Source: Candidatus Binatia bacterium (GTDB lineage: Bacteria > Desulfobacterota > Binatia > HRBIN30). From it: a stretch of DNA of 64,000 bases. The stretch covers positions 248,001-312,000 of the forward strand of contig JAOAHD010000002.1 of the NCBI GenBank assembly GCA_026415395.1, read 5' to 3'. Positions 40,360-47,817 of the stretch are shown piece by piece. Each line of letters opens with the position of its first letter. The first letter of the stretch is position 1. Position numbers and translations under genes: made by a program. The notes under the pieces were generated by a model that saw only the letters and a list, made by a program, of their open reading frames with translations, did no database searches and was not told the origin of the DNA.

Positions 40360-41301
40360 TCACACTCCTCGCTCGCGATCTTTCGGCAGGGGTTCGAGTG
40401 CGCCGAGGTGGCGGGCCAGTTCTTTGCGCACGCGCAAAATTTGCGAGGCTACGTTGCCAATCGTCGTGCCGAGCAACCGGGCGATTTCCTTGTACGGTGT
40501 GGTCACTTTGCGGCGCTGGAGTTGTTGCACGAGACGTTGCCTTTGTTGTTCGCGCCATTTGAGTTTGCGTTCGAGCTCGCAACGCTCGGCGGCAATTTTT
40601 TGCGCGGCTGGTGAGCCCGGGGCCGCGCCTGCGGCATCGGCCTCGAGACGGGCCAAGCGACGCCGATACAAACGCATCCAGCCTTGGATCGATTCCAACT
40701 GATCGTCCAACCGGCGGAGCATGGTTTCACGTTCGCGCACGATCGCCCGCAGCCGTTCGATCTCGTCGATCACCCCGCGCAGCGTCTGGCCGCTCGCCTT
40801 CGCCAAGTAACGCAGCTCCTCCGGTACGAATTCTGCGTCCTCCACGTGCAACAGCTTCAGCACAATGGCTCTTTGCAGCGGTAGTTTGGCGAGCGCCTCT
40901 TCCCACGATGGCCGTGCACCGTCCTCAGCCGGTGCATCGGCAGCGAGTTCGGCAGCGAAACCGCGATCTTGCTCTGCCAGCGAATCCAGCGAAACCGTTT
41001 CCAGCGTGCGCTCTCGCCGCTTCCATTCCAGTACCAAGTGGTCGAGCACGAAGCCAGCCAGGTAACTGCGCAAGGGCACCTTGCCAGCATACGTGCGCAG
41101 GCGCCGGAACAAACGCCCGTCTTCAAATGCGAAGAGGTAAAAATCGCCCGCTTCTTCCGCCGGCACGCGATAGGCGCGTATGGGAAACGCATAAATGAGT
41201 TCGCCGAACAGCTCTTGGAATTGCCGCACAGCGGCGCCGTCCCCGGCGATGCAGCGTTGTACAAGCGCTCGGTCCTCCTCCCAGGTTGTTTGCCGCGGCA
41301 T
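40360..41301 (-). CDS. ECF-type RNA polymerase sigma factor with a long linker
   Basis: 313 aa from the ATG at 41301, with GGGGAGAAC upstream; the longer ORF to 41769 is not needed. Region 2-like sequence lies at about residues 10-95 (DRALVQRCIAGDGAAVRQF, VPLRSYLAGFVLDHLVLEW). A helix-turn-helix region 4 lies near the C terminus (YKEIARLLGTTIGNVASQIL). Between them are about 165 residues, including a Gln/Arg-rich coiled coil, much longer than the usual ECF linker. It directs transcription; its likely target promoters include the divergent caspase/barrel genes, by inference. Confidence 0.8.
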   Translation of the reverse strand: MPRQTTWEEDRALVQRCIAGDGAAVRQFQELFGELIYAFPIRAYRVPAEEAGDFYLFAFEDGRLFRRLRTYAGKVPLRSYLAGFVLDHLVLEWKRRERTLETVSLDSLAEQDRGFAAELAADAPAEDGARPSWEEALAKLPLQRAIVLKLLHVEDAEFVPEELRYLAKASGQTLRGVIDEIERLRAIVRERETMLRRLDDQLESIQGWMRLYRRRLARLEADAAGAAPGSPAAQKIAAERCELERKLKWREQQRQRLVQQLQRRKVTTPYKEIARLLGTTIGNVASQILRVRKELARHLGALEPLPKDRERGV

Positions 41302-41462
41302 GTTCTCCCCACCGTGTAGCCACCGACAACTTAGTGGCAAAGAGAGGCCGCGCCGCCGCGCACCTTGGCCTGCCCGGCCCTCTTCGCGTTGCATCCGTAC
41401 TGCCTGCGTGCTTAGCACTCCCACTCCCTCGCTGGCCTCTCGAGTATTGGCAAGACAGTAGG
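41302..41462. promoter_or_regulatory. divergent regulatory region, sigma operon / caspase-barrel operon
   Basis: 161 bp between the sigma factor start and the first ATG of the caspase-fold gene. The arrangement implies promoters on both strands. I could not assign -35/-10 elements by eye. If the caspase gene starts later than 41463, this region is longer. Confidence 0.4.
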
Positions 41463-43454
41463 ATGCGGGAAAATCTTCTTTTATTGCCCCGACCCTCACC
41501 GCCGGTGCAATTTTCTCTCGACTTTTCTCGCCTTGGAGCGTGGTTCTCTTCCTTCCTTTCCTCGTACCGATCGCGGTGCTCGGCGGGCTGCTCCGCCAGG
41601 GGCCGCGGGTGGCGGCGTGGTCGCTTGCCATTGAGCACGTTGCTGGTTTGGTTCGTTTGTCACGCATTGCCTGGCATCGGTTGGCTCCTGCTGGCTGGGG
41701 CGCAAACTCCGACCGGGGGCAGAGGGGCGCAGCTCTGGGTGCTTGCCGTTGGAGTCGGGCAATATGCACAGCCCGAGTTGCGCCTGCGATTTGCGGCGGG
41801 CGACGCGCGTGCGGTGGCGTCGGCGTTGGAAAAACAAGCCGGGGGCCCGTTGTACGAGGCGGTCCATACGCGGGTGCTCGTGGATGAGCAGGTTACGCGC
41901 GAGTCGATCCTCGAAGGCATGGTGCGCTTTCTTGGGCAAGCACGCCCGAACGATGTGGCAGTGCTGTTCCTCGCTGGCCACGGCGTCCAGGATCGCTCCA
42001 CTGGCAGCTACTACTTCCTGCCCGCGCCTGCCACACCCGCGAACTATGTGAGCACGGGTTTGCGCATGACCGACCTCGACGAAATGCTCCGCCTGGTGCG
42101 GCGCAGTGCGCGTGGCGTCGTGGTTATGCTCGACACCTGCCATGCGGGCGCACTGCGCGTAGCCGCCCCGCAACTCCAAGCGCTCGACGATCCGGCCGCT
42201 CGCTTGAACGCGGGCGAGGGCTTTTTCCTGCTCGCGGCCAGCAAACCAGGCGAAGAATCCGAGGAGCGGTCCGACCTCGGCCACGGCGCGTTCACTTACG
42301 GGATTTTGCGGGGACTCGCGGGCGCCGCCGACGCTGACCACAACGGCGAAATCACGGTAACGGAGCTGTTCGGCTACGTCACCCGCACGGTGGCAGCGAT
42401 CACTGCGGAACGGCAACACCCGTACTACAAAGTCGAGGGCACTGACTTCAGCTTTGTTGCCGTGCGCCCGGGCATGGCGTCGCTGCCCACACCCGCATCG
42501 GTGGGTCATGCGGATCGCCCGGCCTCTACCGGGCAAGCCGAGGCCAACTCAGTGGCAGTGATGACGTTCCAAAATTTACGGTCAGACCCGGAGCACGACT
42601 GGGTGGGAATTGCGCTGCGCACGGCGTTCAACACCGAGCTCAGCAAGGTCAAAGCGTTGCAAGTCTATGCTCCGGAGTTAGTCGATCGGGCGCTCGCTCA
42701 GCGCGGGGGGGATTTGCTGGCGGTGGCGCGTCAGCTCGGCATTGAGCGCTTGATCACCGGCTCGTTCAGCATCGTCGGCGGTGAAATCCGCATCGACGCT
42801 CACATCGTTTACAGCCGCACCGGGTTGCAAGAGGGCTCCGACAGCGTGCAGGGTTCGCTCGACGACTTTTTCACGTTGCAAAAGCACCTCGTTTACAGCT
42901 TGCTTCGCCGCATGCACGTGGCGGCACCGAGCGATACGAGTGGCGGCGAGAAAACCAGCCTCGATGCCTTGCGACTGCTGCTGGAAAGCGAAGGAGAAAT
43001 CGAAGTTCCTCCGGAACGGGTCCCTCGGCCATCGCCGACGCGCCCGCGCCCCGCGCGCAAAACGAGTTGGTTCGACCTCTGGCCACCGGTGTCGCTGGTC
43101 TCTTTGGCATGGGCCGAGGAGCCAGGGTCGGCCGAGCAGGAAGCGGTGGCCCTCATCGAGCGCTACCGGCAGGCGCTCGTGAGCAAGGATGTCGAAGCCT
43201 TTGCCCGCTTGTACGTCGACTTCCCGACGCAGCGTCGCGCCACGTTGGCGCGCTACTTCGAGAACGCCGTGGACTTGCGGGTGGAGATTGACGACGTGCG
43301 TGTGGACAAGCAGGGCGAGGACGTGGTGGTTTCCTTCCTCCGGCGCGATCGTTTTGTGGACCGCGAGAGCGGCAAACCGATTACCCTGGAGGTGCGGCTC
43401 ACCCGCCGGCTCGTGCGCACACCGCGCGGCTGGCTCATTGCCGGCAAGCCGTAG
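41463..43454 (+). CDS. exported caspase-fold (peptidase C14) protein fused to TolB/FlgO-like and NTF2-like domains
   Basis: 663 aa from the ATG at 41463; the true start may be a downstream TTG near 41625, ahead of a hydrophobic segment (STLLVWFVCHALPGIGWLL). The caspase/metacaspase core has catalytic His in VLFLAGHGVQDRST and Cys in VVMLDTCHAGALR. A DADHNGEITVTELFGYV EF-hand-like loop follows. Then comes a TolB/FlgO-type domain (SVAVMTFQNLRSDPEHDWVG to IERLITGSFSIVGG), a Pro/Arg-rich linker, and a C-terminal NTF2-like domain (VALIERYRQALVSKDVEAF). Likely an envelope cysteine protease or sensor. It is followed by an outer-membrane barrel gene after 9 bp. Confidence 0.8.
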   Translation: MRENLLLLPRPSPPVQFSLDFSRLGAWFSSFLSSYRSRCSAGCSARGRGWRRGRLPLSTLLVWFVCHALPGIGWLLLAGAQTPTGGRGAQLWVLAVGVGQYAQPELRLRFAAGDARAVASALEKQAGGPLYEAVHTRVLVDEQVTRESILEGMVRFLGQARPNDVAVLFLAGHGVQDRSTGSYYFLPAPATPANYVSTGLRMTDLDEMLRLVRRSARGVVVMLDTCHAGALRVAAPQLQALDDPAARLNAGEGFFLLAASKPGEESEERSDLGHGAFTYGILRGLAGAADADHNGEITVTELFGYVTRTVAAITAERQHPYYKVEGTDFSFVAVRPGMASLPTPASVGHADRPASTGQAEANSVAVMTFQNLRSDPEHDWVGIALRTAFNTELSKVKALQVYAPELVDRALAQRGGDLLAVARQLGIERLITGSFSIVGGEIRIDAHIVYSRTGLQEGSDSVQGSLDDFFTLQKHLVYSLLRRMHVAAPSDTSGGEKTSLDALRLLLESEGEIEVPPERVPRPSPTRPRPARKTSWFDLWPPVSLVSLAWAEEPGSAEQEAVALIERYRQALVSKDVEAFARLYVDFPTQRRATLARYFENAVDLRVEIDDVRVDKQGEDVVVSFLRRDRFVDRESGKPITLEVRLTRRLVRTPRGWLIAGKP

Positions 43455-43463
43455 GAGCAGCCG

Positions 43464-44750
43464 ATGCGGCAGCGTTGTGGCAGCCAGCCCCGCCCGCGAG
43501 CGCGGCGAGCAATCGCAGCGAGCGCTCGGCTTACGAGCGTGGTGGTCCTGGCGCTGTGCGCGGGCTTGTCCTTGAGTGCGTGGGCTCAGCCGCTCAACGA
43601 GCGCATCCCCTCGCTCTTCGGCGGCGCGTTTCGCACCTCGATTACTCCCCTCGCCTTTAACGACGTGCAACAGCCGCGCGTGGCCGATCAATTTCGCGCC
43701 CTCTCGGCTGCACTCGCCACAGCCCGTGCCCAAGTGCCCCCGCCGTCAGCCACCGGCGCCTTCCGCTTCGAGTTCGACGACGCTTCCGAAAGCTATGTGC
43801 GGCGAGCGCAAAGCTTAGGGCCGAGCTTGGCGGAGCGCGCCACCACGCTCGGTGCGCGCACCATCTCGCTGGGCTTTTCCTACACCCGCATCGACTTCGA
43901 CACCCTCGAGGGATCCTCGCTCCGCCACCTGCGCAGCGTGCAACCGGCGCTGTCCGCCGGCTTTCTCGAACAATTGCCGGAAGAGGATCGCCTCCGGGCC
44001 GCGGACAACTTGTTGGAGACCAATCTCGACTTCCGGCTCGGGTTCGACTTGTGGTTTCTCACCGCTGCCTACGGACTGACGGATTCGATCGACGTCAGCA
44101 TCAGCCTCTCGCTGGCGCGCGCGCGGATGAAAGCGGATGCGCGCGCCGTGATCCGCGACCCCAACGGCGACGGCGGAGTGTTTTTCACCGTCGATCAGCG
44201 TGGCGTGGTGGTGGACAACCTCGGCACTTGTCCGGGGGAATTTTTGTGCGCTGTCGACCACTTCGATGCCAACGCCTTCGGTACCGGCGACATTTACTTG
44301 CGCAGCAAATGGCATGTCGGGGAATTTCGTTGGGCCGACGTGGCGCTGGCGCAAGTGACGACCTTGCCCACCGGCCGCGCGTCCGACCTGCTCGGCTTTC
44401 GCGACCCCACTTTTACGCCCTGGTTGATTCTCTCCAAGCAAGTCGGCGATTGGGAGCCCCACCTGAACTTGGGCTACGCATTGCGCAGCCGGAAGGATGT
44501 AAGTCAGGCACAATGGATTGCCGGGGCCGACTGGCGTGCCGCCCCCTGGCTCACCTTGGCTGTGGACTTCCTCGGCTTCCACGACGACTGGCGCGATGGC
44601 GTCAATGACAACGTGTTCCAGAGCGCGCTCGGTTTCAAAGCCAATCCGTTCGGCCAGTGGGTCGTCGGGGGCAACGTGCAGCTTCCCCTCAATCGCGATG
44701 GCCTACGCGCCGATGTGATTTACTCCGTCCAGTTAGAGTACGCCTGGTAA
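43464..44750 (+). CDS. predicted outer-membrane beta-barrel protein
   Basis: 428 aa with a long basic N-terminal tail then a signal peptide (LTSVVVLALCAGLSLSAWA). The mature part alternates short hydrophobic/aromatic strands (ARTISLGFSYTRIDF, LDFRLGFDLWFLTAAYG, DIYLRSKWHVGEFRW), turns rich in Gly/Asp/Asn, and ends SVQLEYAW, an aromatic last residue as in barrel-assembly substrates. It resembles small outer-membrane transport/phenol-meta-pathway type barrels, but I cannot name the family. Ribosome binding site GGAGCAG and the 9-bp spacing indicate co-expression with the caspase-fold protein. Confidence 0.78.
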   Translation: MRQRCGSQPRPRARRAIAASARLTSVVVLALCAGLSLSAWAQPLNERIPSLFGGAFRTSITPLAFNDVQQPRVADQFRALSAALATARAQVPPPSATGAFRFEFDDASESYVRRAQSLGPSLAERATTLGARTISLGFSYTRIDFDTLEGSSLRHLRSVQPALSAGFLEQLPEEDRLRAADNLLETNLDFRLGFDLWFLTAAYGLTDSIDVSISLSLARARMKADARAVIRDPNGDGGVFFTVDQRGVVVDNLGTCPGEFLCAVDHFDANAFGTGDIYLRSKWHVGEFRWADVALAQVTTLPTGRASDLLGFRDPTFTPWLILSKQVGDWEPHLNLGYALRSRKDVSQAQWIAGADWRAAPWLTLAVDFLGFHDDWRDGVNDNVFQSALGFKANPFGQWVVGGNVQLPLNRDGLRADVIYSVQLEYAW

Positions 44751-44821
44751 CTGCGCTTGCGCCCGCTAGGTGCCCCTCGCTAACCGTAGTGAGGATTCGT
44801 TCTGGAGGAACGGGCAGAAGT

Positions 44822-45961
44822 ATGATCATCGTGATGAAAGCCGACGTCGACCCGGACTCGGCCGCGGTGCGGGAAGTCGTCAAAGTGGCCGAGCGTTACC
44901 CCGAAGTGCGTGCGGTGGTGCGCAAGATCCAGGGTGCAACGCGCGTGCTCACCGAAGTCTACTTGCTTGGCCCCACAACCTCGATTCCGGTCGAACCCTT
45001 CGAGGAAATGGAAGCCGTGGAAAAGGTGATCCGCATTCACGAAAAATACCGCGCCATCGGGCGGCACGAGGGCCAAGCCGAGGTGGTGGGTTTCGAATAC
45101 AACGGGTTGCAGTTTACCCAGGACACATTCCATGTGTTCGCCGGCCTATGTGCGGTGGACACGCGGGAAAATGTGGAGCTCATGTTTCGGGCGCTGCGCG
45201 ATGTCGGACTCACGACCACGCGGGCGGGCGCATACAAACCGCGGACGAGTCCTTATGACTTCCAAGGCCACGGCAAGAACTGCCTACCCTACGTATTCGA
45301 ATTGGCGGGCAAATACGGCATCAAGATTATCGCGATGGAGGTTACGCACGAGTCGCACGTCGACGAAATCCGCAACGCCCTCGCTGCGGCTGGCAACCCC
45401 ACCGGAGTGATGTTGCAAATCGGTACCCGGAATGCGCAAAACTTCGAGCTACTCAAAGCGGTGGGCCAGCAACAGGATTTCCCCATCCTGTTTAAGCGCG
45501 GCATGGGAATTACACTCGATGAATCGCTCAATGCGTGCGAATATCTGGCCACTGGCGGCAACCACCGGATCGTGTTTTGCCTGCGTGGGATGAAAACGCA
45601 TCTTGGCGACCCGCACCGGAACTTTGTCGACTTCGCGCACGTGCCGGTGGTCAAACGCCTGACGCGGCTCCCCGTGTGCATCGACCCCTCGCACTCCGTA
45701 GGCAAGAAGGCCATGGCGCCGGACGGAATTTTGGACATCGCGCACGTGACCGCGCAGGGGATCATCGCTGGCGCGAATATGGTCTTGGTGGATTTCCACC
45801 CACGGCCCGAGGAGGCACTGTGCGACGGGCCGCAAGCGCTCTTGCTCTCGGAACTTGAGCCGTTTTTGCGCGACGTCGAACTGGTGCGCAAAACCTACCT
45901 CGAACGGCTGCGCATTTACGCCCACGCGGAAGTTGCCCCGCGCGCCACGGGAACCGCGTAA
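44822..45961 (+). CDS. aroF: 3-deoxy-7-phosphoheptulonate (DAHP) synthase, FBD-containing type
   Basis: 379 aa from the ATG at 44822 with GGAGG upstream. Residues 1-70 form the ferredoxin-like regulatory domain that starts MIIVMKADVDPDSA. The catalytic TIM barrel has FAGLCAVDTRENVELMF, TTRAGAYKPRTSPYDFQG, LQIGTRNAQNFELL, FPILFKRGMG, VCIDPSHSVGKK and NMVLVDFHPRPEEALCDGPQ. It condenses PEP and erythrose 4-phosphate, the first step of aromatic amino-acid synthesis; the regulatory domain usually senses aromatic end products. aroE and a PEP-making PPDK lie close by. Confidence 0.95.
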   Translation: MIIVMKADVDPDSAAVREVVKVAERYPEVRAVVRKIQGATRVLTEVYLLGPTTSIPVEPFEEMEAVEKVIRIHEKYRAIGRHEGQAEVVGFEYNGLQFTQDTFHVFAGLCAVDTRENVELMFRALRDVGLTTTRAGAYKPRTSPYDFQGHGKNCLPYVFELAGKYGIKIIAMEVTHESHVDEIRNALAAAGNPTGVMLQIGTRNAQNFELLKAVGQQQDFPILFKRGMGITLDESLNACEYLATGGNHRIVFCLRGMKTHLGDPHRNFVDFAHVPVVKRLTRLPVCIDPSHSVGKKAMAPDGILDIAHVTAQGIIAGANMVLVDFHPRPEEALCDGPQALLLSELEPFLRDVELVRKTYLERLRIYAHAEVAPRATGTA

Positions 45962-46314
45962 GCATCAACACCCAAAGGCGTTCTGCATTTGCCCGCCGGG
46001 AGCGGGAATTTCCGCACCCCCATGGGTTCCCCAACATTCACCCGACGGGTAAAGGCAGGCCTTGCACCAGCTCCGCGTGGGGTAGCGCGGGCTCACGGCC
46101 ACATGAGAAGTCGCGATACTGTGTCCGGCGAAAACCGGGGATCAAGGGTTGCCCCTACAACCCGACGGGGGCGTCGCTGGCGACGTAACGCTGGGATGTC
46201 TTGGGACCATTCGTATGGCAGTGAAAGGCTGACCCGATCGATGGGAGCCCAACCGGCACCGAAACTGCGTCCGCTATTCGCCATTCCGTATTCGCCCCCG
46301 CACCGGTACACCCC
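45962..46314. other. 353-bp gap with palindromic remnants
   Basis: Convergent gap between DAHP synthase and the ImcH-like gene. It contains short inverted repeats such as CGTCGC-TG-GCGACG (46172-46185) and a GGTAAAGGCAGGCCTTGCACC stretch near 46048-46070 similar in style to the GTAGGGGC palindromes. No confident gene. The hairpins could act as a shared terminator, though there is no clear T-run. Confidence 0.45.
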
Positions 46315-47817
46315 TCACGGGGCAGCGCCGGAATGGCACTCGTGGCAGGGCGATTCTTTCCAATCCGAGCCGACATCGGCCGGGTGCTCGAACTCGAGGC
46401 CCGCGGCTGTGGTGGCGTACTGCTTTTTCTCGGGAGGCCCTTGTGCCCGAACGATGTGGCACAAGTTGCACTCACTGCGGATGATTCGGCCATCGTCGGC
46501 CGCGTGCTTTCCGGCATGGCAGCGAAAGCAGCCTGGCGAAAATAAATGGCTGGCGTGAGAGGGGTAGGCATCCCACCGCACCTTCATCTCCGGGAAGAAA
46601 TTTTCTGCATAAATCCGCTGCAGCTCGCGGACTGCCCGACCGATAGCATCGGTCTCTCGCTCGGCGACCTCGGGAAAGTTCGCACGGTAGTACGCTGGCA
46701 AACCATCCGCGATTGCGGCCAGCGCCGTCGCTCGATCAGGGTAATCCTCGGTTAGCAGCTCGATCGCTTCTTGTTTCAGCGAGGGCAGCCGCGGATCGAG
46801 CACACCCGCGGCCAAGGCCTCGTTTACAGTATCGCGAGGCGAACGGAATACGTGGGCGGGACGGTTGTGACAGTCGATGCAGTCCATCGTACGCCACTTC
46901 GCATCCGGCGGCGGATCCCCCTCAGCCTCGGCGGAACGGTAGAGTACGCGCTCACCGGTCGAGCGGTTCGTCGCCCGCACCCACAAGATCGTCGAACGGC
47001 TTTCATCCCCGGCGACGTATTCCACCACGTTCTCAACCTGCATGTGCCAGTGAATACCACTAGCGGCCGGTGTACCCGGCCGTCCGCCGCCGACCAGCAA
47101 TTCCAGGTCAGTTTCCCAGCGGCTGTTTTGCTCGTCGGCTAAGAAGTACACGTAACGGCGCCCGACGACGCCGTACGATTTTTCCGGCCAGTGGCAGGTT
47201 TGGCATGTCTCCGTAGCGGGGCGCAAGTTGTGAATCGGCACGGGAATGGGGCGCGCGTAGCGATGGGTGAGGTAGGCATACAGTTGCCGCACCCCGGAGA
47301 CTTTCGACCGAATGTACCAGTCGGCCCCCGAGCCGACATGGCACTCCACGCACGCGACCCGCGCGTGCGGCGAAATCTGATAGGCAGCGTACTCCGGCCC
47401 CATTACATGGTGGCACAACGCCCCGCAAAACGTCACCGACTCAGTGGCCTCGTACGCTTGGAAGGCACCGAACGCCGACAAGAACAAAAATCCGGTGCCC
47501 GCAGCGGCTGCGCCAGCCACCGCCCGACGGGTCGCGGCGCGATTCAAGTCGATCACCGGCCACTCTAACACCCAAGGCGCCCCGGTGCGCTTCCAGCGCC
47601 GCCAGCTCCACCACCAGCCTACCGGCACCAGCGCCAAACCGAAGAGCAAAAAAGCCGGGGTTACGATGAAGATGACAATGCCCGCATACGGCGCTGAAGG
47701 ACCGGGGGCTAGAGTGTCGTACAGCCACAGGAACACGAAGGCGACCAGGGCGAGAGCAGCAATGGCCCAGCCGGCCGTCGACAGGGGATTTCGCCACAAG
47801 GACGGACGCTCGCTCAT
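46315..47817 (-). CDS. NapC/NirT-family heptahaem inner-membrane cytochrome, ImcH-like
   Basis: 500 aa from the ATG at 47817, overlapping the upstream stop (ATGA). Three predicted membrane helices (about 15-35, 45-67 and 100-120) precede a periplasmic domain with seven haem sites: a CX3CH at Cys131 (CGALCHHVM), then CxxCH at 156, 205, 313, 430, 450 and 491. VACVECHVGSGADWYIRSK and RPIPVPIHNLRPATETCQTC match quinol-oxidising NapC/ImcH proteins. ImcH of Geobacter is, from memory, also a seven-haem inner-membrane quinol oxidase that feeds extracellular electron transfer at high potential. Likely the entry point of the cluster. Confidence 0.82.
   Translation of the reverse strand: MSERPSLWRNPLSTAGWAIAALALVAFVFLWLYDTLAPGPSAPYAGIVIFIVTPAFLLFGLALVPVGWWWSWRRWKRTGAPWVLEWPVIDLNRAATRRAVAGAAAAGTGFLFLSAFGAFQAYEATESVTFCGALCHHVMGPEYAAYQISPHARVACVECHVGSGADWYIRSKVSGVRQLYAYLTHRYARPIPVPIHNLRPATETCQTCHWPEKSYGVVGRRYVYFLADEQNSRWETDLELLVGGGRPGTPAASGIHWHMQVENVVEYVAGDESRSTILWVRATNRSTGERVLYRSAEAEGDPPPDAKWRTMDCIDCHNRPAHVFRSPRDTVNEALAAGVLDPRLPSLKQEAIELLTEDYPDRATALAAIADGLPAYYRANFPEVAERETDAIGRAVRELQRIYAENFFPEMKVRWDAYPSHASHLFSPGCFRCHAGKHAADDGRIIRSECNLCHIVRAQGPPEKKQYATTAAGLEFEHPADVGSDWKESPCHECHSGAAP

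Noticed and set aside
41286-41462. Upstream extension of the caspase-fold gene
   Set aside because: It would overlap the sigma factor start; the translation is not conserved-looking.
41496-42536. 346-aa minus-strand ORF
   Set aside because: Antisense to the caspase-fold domain, which shows both catalytic residues in the plus frame.
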